The notes under the pieces were generated by a model. It did not search any database, had not been told where the DNA came from, and saw nothing but the letters and a program-made list of their open reading frames with translations. Below are positions 9,232-18,501 of a DNA stretch of 47,288 bases, one piece after another (within the stretch, counting starts at the first letter, position 1; the number at the start of each line of letters is the position of its first letter). Location of the stretch: positions 1 to 47,288 of the forward strand of contig JAFPZK010000014.1 in assembly GCA_017417315.1 (NCBI GenBank). Reading direction: 5' to 3'. The DNA comes from Bacteroidales bacterium (lineage in GTDB: Bacteria > Bacteroidota > Bacteroidia > Bacteroidales > UBA3824). The position numbers were made by a program, and so were the translations under genes.

Positions 9232-11294
9232 TGCAATTTCTTAATGCGGTGTTTCTTTGGGCGGGTTTTGCCGTCCTGATTCCGCCTGTAATACATCTTT
9301 TTAATTTCAGGCGTTATAAAACGGTATATTTCAGCGATGTCAGATTTTTGCAAAACCTTAAAAACATTACGCGCAAAAGGTCTGTTTTGAAGCAGATTTT
9401 GCTGATGGTTTTAAGAATGGCGGTTATCGCGTGCCTTGTTATAACCTTTTCTGAACCCGTAATTTCAACGGGCGGACTTCAAAACGGTCAGGGATTAGTA
9501 AAAAATGCTCCGCCGGTGATTTATATCGACAACTCTTTCAGTATGCAGGCGGGCGAAATTGCGGGACTCAATCTCGAAAAAGCCAAAAACAAAGCCTTAG
9601 AAATTGCCGGAGCATTTCCCTCAGGTACACAATTTCTGTATATTGACAACAATTTTTCTTCTGAGCACAACCGCCTTGTAAACGCTGACGGTATACGCAC
9701 TTTCTTGGAAGAATTAAAGACTTCGCCGAAGGCTCCTACTATTGGCGAAGTTATCAGAAAAGCCTTGCAAAATCTTAGTTTTCAAGACGTTGACATAAAT
9801 TCAAGAAAGTCTGTTTTTGTAATTTCCGATTTTCAGAAAAATATTTGCGACTTTTCGGCTTTGGAAAACGACTCGCTGATTTCAATAAATTTGGTAAAAG
9901 TAACTTCCGAAACCCAAAACAACGTATCCGTAGACACGGTAGAATTTTTAACTCCTTACCGCTTAACGGGTTCGGAAGAAGAAATTCTTGTTACGGTAAG
10001 AAATTACGGCGGACAACCCGTCAAAAACGTCCCCTTAAAACTTTACATAAACAACAGCAGCAAATGCGCCGAAACTTTTGACATAAACCCTTACGAGAAA
10101 AAACAAATAAAACTAAAATACGTCAACACCGAAAAAAATCTTGTACGCGGCAGGATTTCAGTTTCGGATTTTCCGATAAACTACGACGACGATTTGTATT
10201 TCGGGTACAAAATAGATTCGGTAAAAAAGATTCTCATCATTTCTGACGAAAAATCCGACAAATATTTTGATGCACTTTTCAAAACAGATAAGAATTTTTC
10301 CGTAGAGTTTTCGTCAGGGGAAGACACTGACAATCTGCTTGAATACCAAACAGTTGTCATCAACAAAAAAGAAAAAATACCGGCAACTTTAAGCAGCAGA
10401 CTTCAAAGTTTTGTTTCGATGGGCGGCAACGTTATTTTTGTTCCGTCTTTTTCGGGCGATATTGAAAGTTATAATTACTTGTTATCGCTCTTGATGTGCA
10501 ACACTTTTACGGGAAAAGACACGTTAAGGTGCAAAATTGCGAACTTCAACGCACAGTCTCTGCTGCTGAAAAACGCAATAAAATCAGTGCCGGAAAACGT
10601 TGATTTGCCGGTTGTTAACAAGTATTTTAATTCTACGCAAAACTCTTATCTTTCGGAGGAAACACTTTTAGAAACCGATTCGTATAAGAAGATTTTAACT
10701 TCAAATAGTTATAAGGCGGGCAAATTTTATGTTTTTTATACGCCTTTGGACGAAAAATCGGGAACGCTTGTAACACACAGACTTATAGTGCCTTTGTTGT
10801 ATAATGCGGCGGCATTTTCTCAAAATTTTACCTCGCAGTATTACACTTTAATCGGCAAAGACGACGGCTTTACGACCAAAATTCCGAACTATAAAGAAGG
10901 CGTAAAAGTATTTTTAAAGGCAGATGATTCTGATTTTGAAATGATTCCCAGAATTTCCGGTCCTGACGGTTTTATGAACTTTAAGATTTTTTCGCAAAAC
11001 CTTATCGAAAAAGCAGGATTTTATACTTTGATGATTCAGGACAAACCGTCAAACGCCTTTGTAGCATACAATTATGACAGAAAAGAATCCGATTTGGACT
11101 TTTTCTCGGCAGACGAAGTTTTGGAAAAACTTTCTGCGGAAGGTTTTGTTTCGACACAAATAATCGAAACTGACAAAAGCGGCTTTTCGGCTTCTGCGGT
11201 TGAAAACTCTACAAACAAACCTATTTGGAAACTGTTCGTAATTCTAGCTCTGGCGTTTGCCGTAGCCGAAATTTGTGTAGGAAGATTTTTATAA
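9231..11294 (+). CDS. BatA-domain VWA-like membrane protein
   Basis: 687 aa. The N-terminus has the aerotolerance-regulator BatA pattern: a hydrophobic helix with IPPVIHLFNFRRYK, a short cytoplasmic stretch (VYFSDVRFL...RKRSVLKQ) and a second helix (about 55-75). A von Willebrand-A-like domain follows, with a MIDAS-type DNSFS (DxSxS) near residues 99-103. A long extracytoplasmic part and a C-terminal membrane helix (about 665-684) complete it. In Bacteroidota such proteins occur near Bat and MoxR genes, but none is present here. It is coupled to the upstream 189-aa gene; substrate or partner unknown. Confidence 0.82.
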   Translation: MQFLNAVFLWAGFAVLIPPVIHLFNFRRYKTVYFSDVRFLQNLKNITRKRSVLKQILLMVLRMAVIACLVITFSEPVISTGGLQNGQGLVKNAPPVIYIDNSFSMQAGEIAGLNLEKAKNKALEIAGAFPSGTQFLYIDNNFSSEHNRLVNADGIRTFLEELKTSPKAPTIGEVIRKALQNLSFQDVDINSRKSVFVISDFQKNICDFSALENDSLISINLVKVTSETQNNVSVDTVEFLTPYRLTGSEEEILVTVRNYGGQPVKNVPLKLYINNSSKCAETFDINPYEKKQIKLKYVNTEKNLVRGRISVSDFPINYDDDLYFGYKIDSVKKILIISDEKSDKYFDALFKTDKNFSVEFSSGEDTDNLLEYQTVVINKKEKIPATLSSRLQSFVSMGGNVIFVPSFSGDIESYNYLLSLLMCNTFTGKDTLRCKIANFNAQSLLLKNAIKSVPENVDLPVVNKYFNSTQNSYLSEETLLETDSYKKILTSNSYKAGKFYVFYTPLDEKSGTLVTHRLIVPLLYNAAAFSQNFTSQYYTLIGKDDGFTTKIPNYKEGVKVFLKADDSDFEMIPRISGPDGFMNFKIFSQNLIEKAGFYTLMIQDKPSNAFVAYNYDRKESDLDFFSADEVLEKLSAEGFVSTQIIETDKSGFSASAVENSTNKPIWKLFVILALAFAVAEICVGRFL

Positions 11295-11324
11295 ACTTTA
11301 ATAACCCAAAAATAGAAAAAAAAA

Positions 11325-11882
11325 ATGAAAAAAACATCATTATTGGCGTTATGCGCTATTTTTGCCGCAACCGCCTGCAACACAACAACTAACGAAAACA
11401 AACAAGCAACCGCCGACAGCGTTGCAACAGTTGTAGAAAAACCTGAGCCGTTGCCGGTTGTAATCAAAGAATCGGAGTTTTATTATGACTTTGACTCCAC
11501 CTCAGCAATGAAACTCTCCGACCCGATTTTTTATGAAGTTGTCATCAAAAATCACAAAAAAGACGACGATTGGGAAGCAGAAAGATTGGCAAACACAAAT
11601 ATTTTACCGCTTGCAAATTCAATATTTCAGGCCGTTTATAAAGGCAAGTTGAAGGCATACGATTATTTTACTGACGAAGAAATGACCGTTGATGCCGTAA
11701 AAGCACTTGAAAAACAATTCAAACGCAAAGACATCGGCAACATTATGTTTGAAGAAAAATGGTATTTCAACGAAAAAACTTTGACCTTTACTAAAAAAAT
11801 CGAATCAATAACTTTCGGCTACGAAACTTTCGACAAAACCGAGTTCACGGGTTTCAAAGCCGCATTTAAAGTAAAATTGTAA
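11325..11882 (+). CDS. Lipoprotein, weakly GldN-like
   Basis: 185 aa with a lipoprotein signal (lipobox AATAC, acylated cysteine C18). A Thr/Asn/Glu-rich linker precedes the folded part. The pattern in the C-terminal half (KLKAYDYFTDEEMT, a lone helix, then EEKWYFNEKTLTF) is reminiscent of the GldN gliding/type IX secretion protein, but this is a weak resemblance from memory and the protein is short. It lies 30 bases after the BatA-like gene and 11 before mutS. Likely periplasmic membrane-anchored; function open. Confidence 0.75.
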   Translation: MKKTSLLALCAIFAATACNTTTNENKQATADSVATVVEKPEPLPVVIKESEFYYDFDSTSAMKLSDPIFYEVVIKNHKKDDDWEAERLANTNILPLANSIFQAVYKGKLKAYDYFTDEEMTVDAVKALEKQFKRKDIGNIMFEEKWYFNEKTLTFTKKIESITFGYETFDKTEFTGFKAAFKVKL

Positions 11883-11893
11883 CCCGAAGAAAA

Positions 11894-14500
11894 ATGGCAA
11901 GACCTTCCGAAACCCCGCTGATGAAGCAATATAACAGCATAAAAGCGAAATATCCTGATGCGATTTTGCTGTTCAGAGTAGGCGATTTTTATGAAACTTT
12001 CGCCTCGGACGCCGTAAAAACGTCCGAAATATTGGGAATCACTCTCACAAAACGTGCCGGTGAAGCCCTTGCGGGCATTCCGTATCATGCCTTGGACAAT
12101 TATTTGCCGAGACTTGTAAGAGCGGGCGAAAGGGTTGCTATTTGCGAACAGTTAGAAGACCCGAAGTTCGCAACCAAAATCGTTAAACGCGGAATCACCG
12201 AACTCATCACTCCGGGCGTTTCGCTTAACGACAATGTATTAGACAATAAATCAGACAATTACGCTGCGTGCATAAATCTTCAAAAAGATAAAACGGGCGT
12301 GGCGTTTTTGGATATTTCGACTGGCGGCTTTCTTGTGGCTCAGGGTTCTAACGATTATGTTGACAAATTGTTAGCCTCACTCAGCCCGAAAGAAGTTCTT
12401 TACGAAAGGTCAAAAAAAGAAGAAATAAAGCAACTTTTCGGCGACAAATATTATTTTTATCCGCTCGAAGATTGGGCTTTTGAAGAAACCTCCGCACGCG
12501 AAAGACTTTTAAGACAGTTTTCAACAAACTCGTTAAAAGGTTTCGGAATCGAAGAATTGCAAGAAGCCTCAAACGCTGCCGGTGCGCTTCTTCATTACCT
12601 TGACATCACGCAACATACGCAACTCGGACACATTCTCAGAATTTCTAAAATTGACGAAGGCAAGTACGTTTGGCTTGACAAATTCACGGTCAGAAACCTT
12701 GAAATTTTCTCACCGCTAAGTCCGTCAGGCAAAACGCTTTTGGACGTTGTTGACAAAACCGTAAGTCCTCAGGGCGGCAGAATGTTGAAACACTGGTTAG
12801 CGTTGCCGCTTAGAAACACCTCAGACATCAAACGCCGTCTTGACTATGCCGAAGAGTTGAAAAACGATTTTACGCTCTTGGAAAATCTGCGGTTACAGTT
12901 GCGACAAATCGGTGATATTGAGCGACTTGCTTCAAAAATTTCAACGCAGAGACTCTCGCCACGCGACCTCCGTCAGATAAAAACTTCGCTCGACTGCACT
13001 CAAAATATCAAGAATTTCTTAAAAGAGGCGATTGATAACGGAAAAACTATTTTTCAAAATATTTTTGACAGTTTAGACCCGTGTACCACAGCCGCTCAAA
13101 AGATTGATAACGAGATAGTTGAAGAACCGCCGGCATTGATTTCAAAAGGTAAGTTTATTAAAGAAGGCGTTAATCCCGAATTGGACGAATTAAGGGAAAT
13201 TGCCTTTAATTCTCAGGAATACCTTTTGAAAATGGAGCAGGATTTAATCTCTCAAACTCAGATTCCGAGTCTGAAAATCGGCTTTACAAACGTTTTCGGC
13301 TATTATATTGAGGTAAGAAACACGCATAAAGAAAAAGTGCCGCCCGAGTGGATTCGTAAACAAACTCTGACGGGTGCCGAGCGTTACATTACGCCCGAAC
13401 TCAAAGAATATGAGGATAAAATTCTCGGTGCTCAGGACAAAATTCAGCAGTTGGAGGTTGAAATTTTCAATCAATTAGCCGCGTTTTTGATTGACTACAT
13501 TAAGATTTTTCTCAAAAATGCTAAATCGGTTGCGGCTTTGGATTGTCTTTGCAGTTATGCTCAGTGCGCTTTGGACTACGATTACTGCAAGCCCGAAATC
13601 AACGAAAGCAACGAAATAAAAATCACCGCCGGACGACACCCTGTCATCGAACAGCAACTACCTATCGGTGAACAATATATTCCTAACGACGTTTTTCTTG
13701 ACGATAAAACGCAGCAAATCATGATGATAACCGGTCCTAACATGGCAGGTAAGTCAGCATTGCTGAGACAAACGGCTTTGATAATGCTTATGGCTCAGGC
13801 GGGAAGTTTTGTTCCGGCAAAAGCGGTTACGGCGGGTTATGTTGACAAAATTTTCACAAGGGTCGGTGCTTCGGACAATATTTCGTCAGGCGAGTCTACG
13901 TTTATGGTTGAAATGAACGAGGCTGCGGGAATCCTTAACAATATGACTTCAAGGAGTTTAGTACTTTTTGACGAGTTAGGGCGCGGCACTTCGACATACG
14001 ACGGAATTTCCATTGCGCAGGCTATTGTTGAATACATTCACGAATATCCGTCGGGCGGTGCTAAAACTTTGTTTGCCACTCATTATCACGAACTTAACGA
14101 TATGGCAGAAACCTTTGAACGCATCAAAAACTATAACGTTTCGGTAAGCGAGACGGGCGGAAAAGTGATTTTTATGCGCAAACTCGTCCCGGGCGGCAGC
14201 GAACATAGTTTCGGTATTCACGTGGCGAAATTAGCCGGTATGCCAAAAGCCGTCGTTGAACGTGCGAACCAAATTTTAAAAGAACTTGAAGGCGGCGGCA
14301 ACGAAACCTCCGCCGTAAAATGTGCCAAACCGTCCAAAAAAACTAAAAACGACGGTATTCAACTGAGTTTCTTTCAGTTAGACGACCCCGTTCTGACACA
14401 AATCCGCGACGAAATCAAGCAACTTGACGTCAACAATTTAACACCGATTGAGGCTCTCAACAAATTGAACGAAATCAAAAAAATCGTCGGGGTGAAATAA
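11894..14500 (+). CDS. mutS: DNA mismatch repair protein MutS
   Basis: 868 aa, full length for MutS, the mismatch-binding ATPase that recruits MutL. The mismatch-reading Phe-x-Glu is F32-Y33-E34 in VGDFYETF. Connector, lever and clamp domains follow. The ATPase has Walker A TGPNMAGKS near residue 614, Walker B LVLFDELGRGTSTYDG near 687-702, and FATHYHEL. The C-terminal dimerisation helices end with NLTPIEALNKLNEIKK. I start it at MARPSETPLMKQY; 11 bases separate it from the lipoprotein gene. No mutL is visible nearby. Confidence 0.97.
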   Translation: MARPSETPLMKQYNSIKAKYPDAILLFRVGDFYETFASDAVKTSEILGITLTKRAGEALAGIPYHALDNYLPRLVRAGERVAICEQLEDPKFATKIVKRGITELITPGVSLNDNVLDNKSDNYAACINLQKDKTGVAFLDISTGGFLVAQGSNDYVDKLLASLSPKEVLYERSKKEEIKQLFGDKYYFYPLEDWAFEETSARERLLRQFSTNSLKGFGIEELQEASNAAGALLHYLDITQHTQLGHILRISKIDEGKYVWLDKFTVRNLEIFSPLSPSGKTLLDVVDKTVSPQGGRMLKHWLALPLRNTSDIKRRLDYAEELKNDFTLLENLRLQLRQIGDIERLASKISTQRLSPRDLRQIKTSLDCTQNIKNFLKEAIDNGKTIFQNIFDSLDPCTTAAQKIDNEIVEEPPALISKGKFIKEGVNPELDELREIAFNSQEYLLKMEQDLISQTQIPSLKIGFTNVFGYYIEVRNTHKEKVPPEWIRKQTLTGAERYITPELKEYEDKILGAQDKIQQLEVEIFNQLAAFLIDYIKIFLKNAKSVAALDCLCSYAQCALDYDYCKPEINESNEIKITAGRHPVIEQQLPIGEQYIPNDVFLDDKTQQIMMITGPNMAGKSALLRQTALIMLMAQAGSFVPAKAVTAGYVDKIFTRVGASDNISSGESTFMVEMNEAAGILNNMTSRSLVLFDELGRGTSTYDGISIAQAIVEYIHEYPSGGAKTLFATHYHELNDMAETFERIKNYNVSVSETGGKVIFMRKLVPGGSEHSFGIHVAKLAGMPKAVVERANQILKELEGGGNETSAVKCAKPSKKTKNDGIQLSFFQLDDPVLTQIRDEIKQLDVNNLTPIEALNKLNEIKKIVGVK

Positions 14501-14551
14501 AAAAGAAAATTTAAACATCGTAATAAAAATCACTTTAAAATAAAAAAAATA

Positions 14552-15340
14552 ATGAAAAAGTTTTTAACATTAATTCTTGCCGCATTGTTTTTGACATCTT
14601 GCGGCGCAAAACAGGAGAAAATCCTCGTTCTTTTTTATTCTCAAAGCAACACCACAAAAACCGTTGCTCAGGAAATTCAAAAACAGTTGGGCTGCGACAT
14701 CGAAGAAATTGAATGTGTAGAGCCTTATACCGGCAATTTCGGCGACGTAGCAGGTCGTTGGCAAAAAGAAATGCAAGAAGGCAAAACCGTTGAAATTAAA
14801 CCACTTACAAAAAACGTTAAAGATTACGACGTTATTTTCTTAGGTTTCCCGATTTGGGGCGGTGTGTATGCTTCGCCGGTTGCAACGTTTGTAAAAAACA
14901 CTGATTTCAGCGGCAAAAAACTTGTTCCGTTCTGCACTTTCGGCAGCGGCGGTCTTAACACCGGAACAGCCGAATTAAAGAAAAACATCAAAAACGCAAC
15001 ATTCATCGACGGTTACGGCATACGTCAGGCACGCATCTCGAATGTCAAAGAAGAAGTTGAACAATTTTTAATCAAAGCAGGTTTCAAACAAGGCACTTTG
15101 GAACAACTCTCTGATTTTTCGGCTCAAAAAGAAGTTACTGATAAAGAAAAAGACATTTTCCACAAGGCATGCGATAATTATCAGTTTCCGCTCGGCAACC
15201 CCGTAACATGCGGTTCACGAGAGAGAAAAGACGGTGTAGAATATCTCTATAACGTTGAAAATCAAGATGGTAAACAAACTAAAATTTATGTTATCGTCAA
15301 AAACGGAGCAACTCCCGAATTTACCGAGGTTGTAAGATAA
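14552..15340 (+). CDS. Flavodoxin-domain lipoprotein
   Basis: 262 aa with a lipobox LTSC (C17). Residues 24-185 form a flavodoxin-like fold with the FMN phosphate loop FYSQSNTTKTVA (about 29-40), an aromatic isoalloxazine contact FPIWGGVYASP, and FCTFGSGGLNTG. A short C-terminal extension (about 195-262) adds a beta-rich segment. Exported flavodoxin-like proteins are common in Bacteroidota and may serve as quinone or disulfide reductases; the actual partner is unknown. It lies 51 bases after mutS and 12 before the rhomboid gene. Confidence 0.85.
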   Translation: MKKFLTLILAALFLTSCGAKQEKILVLFYSQSNTTKTVAQEIQKQLGCDIEEIECVEPYTGNFGDVAGRWQKEMQEGKTVEIKPLTKNVKDYDVIFLGFPIWGGVYASPVATFVKNTDFSGKKLVPFCTFGSGGLNTGTAELKKNIKNATFIDGYGIRQARISNVKEEVEQFLIKAGFKQGTLEQLSDFSAQKEVTDKEKDIFHKACDNYQFPLGNPVTCGSRERKDGVEYLYNVENQDGKQTKIYVIVKNGATPEFTEVVR

Positions 15341-15352
15341 TTTTATTGAATT

Positions 15353-16006
15353 ATGAAGAAAAAAACGCTGTCATTTCTTATTCTGCCGCTGATTTTATGC
15401 GCATTGATAATCATCACTTTTGCGGCAGAGAATGCTTTTGACAGCGTTTTTTATCGTTTAGGAATTTTCCCGAGACACATTTCAGGATTAATCGGCATTG
15501 TTTTTTCTCCGCTGATTCATAACGATTTAGAACATTTGCTTTCAAACCTTTCCGCTTTGCCCGTTTTGACGGGAATGTTAACGCTGATTCACAGACGAAA
15601 TTATTTCAAAATTTTCACCGCGTTGTATTTATCAACAGGTATTTTGGTGTGGTTTTTTGCCCGCGAAAGTTATCACATAGGCGCAAGCGGAATAATTTAC
15701 GCTTTGGCTTCGTTTCTGTTTTTCGGCGGAATAATAGCCGGCGAAAAAGGGTCTGCGGCAATTTCAATGCTGACCATAATGCTCTACGGTTCAATGATTT
15801 GGGGCATTTTTCCTTGGGAAGAACACATCAGTTGGGAGTCTCACGCATTAGGCGCGGTTGCGGGATTTTTTTCGGCTTTTGTTTTCGTCAAAGAAAAACC
15901 GAAAAAACTCCTCTCCGACAAAGATTACGATTATAAAAATCCAGCGTTCAAGGACTTTAACGAAACTTCAAATTACCAAAAAATAAAGTATGAATTTAAA
16001 GAATAA
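15353..16006 (+). CDS. Rhomboid-family intramembrane serine protease
   Basis: 217 aa with six hydrophobic segments. The rhomboid catalytic dyad is visible as S112 in HIGASGIIYAL and H164 in SWESHALGAVAG. The oxyanion-side motif H56-N-D-L-E-H61-L-L-S-N65 sits in the second helix region, as in GlpG. The soluble C-terminal tail of about 35 residues is charged. It cleaves membrane-protein substrates within the lipid bilayer; its natural substrate cannot be inferred. It lies 12 bases after the flavodoxin gene and 6 before the esterase. Confidence 0.88.
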   Translation: MKKKTLSFLILPLILCALIIITFAAENAFDSVFYRLGIFPRHISGLIGIVFSPLIHNDLEHLLSNLSALPVLTGMLTLIHRRNYFKIFTALYLSTGILVWFFARESYHIGASGIIYALASFLFFGGIIAGEKGSAAISMLTIMLYGSMIWGIFPWEEHISWESHALGAVAGFFSAFVFVKEKPKKLLSDKDYDYKNPAFKDFNETSNYQKIKYEFKE

Positions 16007-16012
16007 AGAAAA

Positions 16013-17053
16013 ATGAAAAAAATTTTACCATTACTCTTTTCAGCCGCATTGTTTTCGTGCCAAAATTCAGCGGACGAAATCACCGGCAACAGCAATCTTT
16101 TAACTGCAATCGGTCGTTATGAAAACACCCCTGATGGCGTAAAAATGTATTCGGCGGGAGGATATTTCACGTTTGCATTTCAGGGCAAAAATTGTGAACT
16201 CACCGTTTTGAACGACGGCGACTTCGACCATAGTTTTTTAGACCTCATTGTTGATGATGACAAGCCGCAAAAATTCCGTGTCGGGAGAGGCGATACGACA
16301 TTTGTCATCACAAAAAAAGATGACAAACTTCACCACGTTATGCTTTGCCGCGACAGCGAAACAATGATGAGTTTTACGCAAATTAAAAAAGTGAAAGCCG
16401 ACAAAATCTCCGCTTGGACGCCTGAAACGTCCCTCAAAATTGAGTTCATCGGCAATTCCATCACAAGCGGTTGCGACTGCGACACCTCGCTTGTCAGCCA
16501 AAAAGATTATCAATGGGGCGACTGGCACAGAGCATATTACGCTTACGGACCTCAAACGGCGCGAAATCTCAACGCACAATATTCTCTTGCTTCGGTTTCG
16601 GGAATAGGCTTGATTCATTCTTGCTGCGACAACCCTTTCACGATGCCGCAAATTTATGACAACGTAAAGATGAGATACGACACGATTCCTTACGATTTTT
16701 CTTTTAAGCCGGATTTGATTTGCTGCTGTTTGGGTCAAAACGACGGAATACAAGACAACGAAACATTTATTTCGGCATACACGGCGTTCGTAAAAATGTT
16801 AAAAGAGAAAAATCCTTCGGCAAAAAACATCGTACTTTTGAACTCGCCTATGGCAAACGACAGTCTGAATACTTGGCTGCAAGAGATTTTGCCTCAGGTA
16901 GTTGACAGATTAACGAAGGACGGCGTAACGGGCGTAAAAAACTTTGAATTACCGCACAACAAAAACGCCGGTGGGTCTATGCACCCTGACATTTTGCAGC
17001 ACGGCGAAATTGCAAAAGAGTTGACTGAATTCTTGAAAAAAGAAGTTTTATAA
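16013..17053 (+). CDS. CE2-type SGNH esterase lipoprotein
   Basis: 346 aa with lipobox LFSC (C16). An N-terminal beta-sandwich domain (about 25-135) precedes an SGNH hydrolase domain. The nucleophile is S149 in FIGNSIT, block III is LGQND (Asn about 242), and the catalytic pair is D/H in MHPDILQH (H324). This two-domain order matches carbohydrate esterase family 2 (acetyl-xylan or glucomannan deacetylases), so removal of acetyl groups from glycans outside the inner membrane is likely. Its last bases overlap the end of the convergent anti-sigma-like gene by 6. Confidence 0.87.
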   Translation: MKKILPLLFSAALFSCQNSADEITGNSNLLTAIGRYENTPDGVKMYSAGGYFTFAFQGKNCELTVLNDGDFDHSFLDLIVDDDKPQKFRVGRGDTTFVITKKDDKLHHVMLCRDSETMMSFTQIKKVKADKISAWTPETSLKIEFIGNSITSGCDCDTSLVSQKDYQWGDWHRAYYAYGPQTARNLNAQYSLASVSGIGLIHSCCDNPFTMPQIYDNVKMRYDTIPYDFSFKPDLICCCLGQNDGIQDNETFISAYTAFVKMLKEKNPSAKNIVLLNSPMANDSLNTWLQEILPQVVDRLTKDGVTGVKNFELPHNKNAGGSMHPDILQHGEIAKELTEFLKKEVL

Positions 17054-17983
17054 CTTTTTAAGCGTATATTTTTTGTTAGGCGTAATTAAATCAAGCGCGA
17101 TAAAACTGCCGTCATCGCTACGAAAAATTTCAACGTCAATTTTTTTAGCAAAACGGAAAAGTCTGAAACCGATAAAATTGGTTTTCGGTTTTGACTGAGA
17201 CTCGGCATTTTCCGCTAAAAACTGCGAAAAATCCGTTTGAGGCAGAACGTCTTTCAAAACGTTTTCAATCTTCAAAGACGAAAAATCAGCACCTACAAGT
17301 GCTTCGTTTTTAACACTTTTTATTTCATTTTCTATCTCAGGCAGCATCAAAGGCGGTTTTTCTACGGCTTTGACTGCTGCTTTTTTCTTCGCCAAGTTTT
17401 TTGTCTCTGCGATTATCGGTTTTTCTTCACAAAGGATTTCACGCGGCGTTACTTTGTAATTATAATCGTAAACTCCTAAAATTAAAACAGTTTCGTCAGA
17501 ATTTAAGAACGAAAACAAAACCGCTGCAATCAAAACTGCCGCAATAGCCGCTACACGTTGCCAGAAAAACAAAGCATAATGTTTCAGAGTTTTTTTCTTG
17601 TTATAAACAATCTTAAAATCGGGCTGTATTTTAGTTTTTGAATAAACGTCAGCATCTTTTTTTAATTTCTTATTTTTTGAAATAAGTGTTTGAAATTCTT
17701 TGTTTTCGCTCTCAGAGGCAACGCCTTCTAAAACCGAAACGGCAAGACGGTCAAAATACTGAAATTCGGGATAATCAAACTCGGTTGTATGTTTTAAACT
17801 GTCTTTTTTTTCAAATCTGACAGTCTCTTTTTCAAGCCTGATATTCTCAAAACCGTCTAACATATCCGCATATTCGGGATTGTTTTTCAAAAAACTTTCC
17901 ACATAGTTTTTCTCTTCTCCGAAAAGTTTACCTTCCGAATAATCAATAAGATACGCCTCGATATTTTCCTCGTTAATTTTCAT
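17048..17983 (-). CDS. Putative anti-sigma factor (single-pass membrane protein)
   Basis: 311 aa with one membrane helix (about 143-160). The cytoplasmic N-terminal part contains two copies of a short helical pattern (about 9-45 and 76-113, each like 'L..YSEGK...E...VE.FL..NPE'), which is seen at the N-terminus of Bacteroidota anti-sigma-like proteins. The extracytoplasmic part (about 165-311) is unrecognised. It lies 9 bases after the ECF sigma gene, the usual place for a cognate anti-sigma factor. The role is inferred from layout and topology, not from a clear family motif. Confidence 0.72.
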   Translation of the reverse strand: MKINEENIEAYLIDYSEGKLFGEEKNYVESFLKNNPEYADMLDGFENIRLEKETVRFEKKDSLKHTTEFDYPEFQYFDRLAVSVLEGVASESENKEFQTLISKNKKLKKDADVYSKTKIQPDFKIVYNKKKTLKHYALFFWQRVAAIAAVLIAAVLFSFLNSDETVLILGVYDYNYKVTPREILCEEKPIIAETKNLAKKKAAVKAVEKPPLMLPEIENEIKSVKNEALVGADFSSLKIENVLKDVLPQTDFSQFLAENAESQSKPKTNFIGFRLFRFAKKIDVEIFRSDDGSFIALDLITPNKKYTLKKL

Positions 17984-17992
17984 TTTATTTCT

Positions 17993-18493
17993 TTAAAATT
18001 CGTTTACGGTTGCACCTAATTTTTCAAGCATTTTTTTCATTGCGACCCTGCCGCGAAAAATATAAACTTTTACGGCAGAAAGACTTAGCGAAGTAATTTG
18101 AGAAATTTCCTCATACGAATAACCTTCATAATCTCTCAAAACGATAACGCTGCGTTGCTCTGCCGGAAGCCTTTTTAACGCAAATTCCAAAGCCTCTTTC
18201 ACACCGCTGAATTGCGGAAAACTCTCCTGAATGATATTCAAATCAGGCTCTAAGGGTTGTAAAATTTTGTCATGATTTTTCCGCAAATAGTCAATCATAG
18301 TACTATAAGCACAAGCAAAAAGATAAGATTTCGCTTTCTGAAAATCAATATCTTCATGCCTGAGCCACATTTTTTCGTAAGCCTCCTGAACAATATCCTC
18401 AGCAGAGGCGTAGTCCGAAATATTTTTCAGAATAAACCGAAAAACATAATCGGAATACACTTCGGCACATTTATTAAATTCTTCACGTGTCAT
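17993..18493 (-). CDS. ECF-type RNA polymerase sigma factor
   Basis: 166 aa, the size of an extracytoplasmic-function sigma-70. Region 2 is seen in residues about 10-80, with the core-binding helix SAEDIVQEAYEKMW and a -10 reading segment around AKSYLFACAYSTMIDYLRK. Region 4 (about 110-155) has LPAEQRSVIVLRDYEGYSYEEIS and the helix-turn-helix SLSLSAVKVYIFRGR. It is sandwiched between an outer-membrane protein gene (8 bases upstream) and an anti-sigma-like gene (9 bases downstream), so all three should be co-transcribed. Confidence 0.93.
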   Translation of the reverse strand: MTREEFNKCAEVYSDYVFRFILKNISDYASAEDIVQEAYEKMWLRHEDIDFQKAKSYLFACAYSTMIDYLRKNHDKILQPLEPDLNIIQESFPQFSGVKEALEFALKRLPAEQRSVIVLRDYEGYSYEEISQITSLSLSAVKVYIFRGRVAMKKMLEKLGATVNEF

Positions 18494-18501
18494 AAAAAGG
18501 T

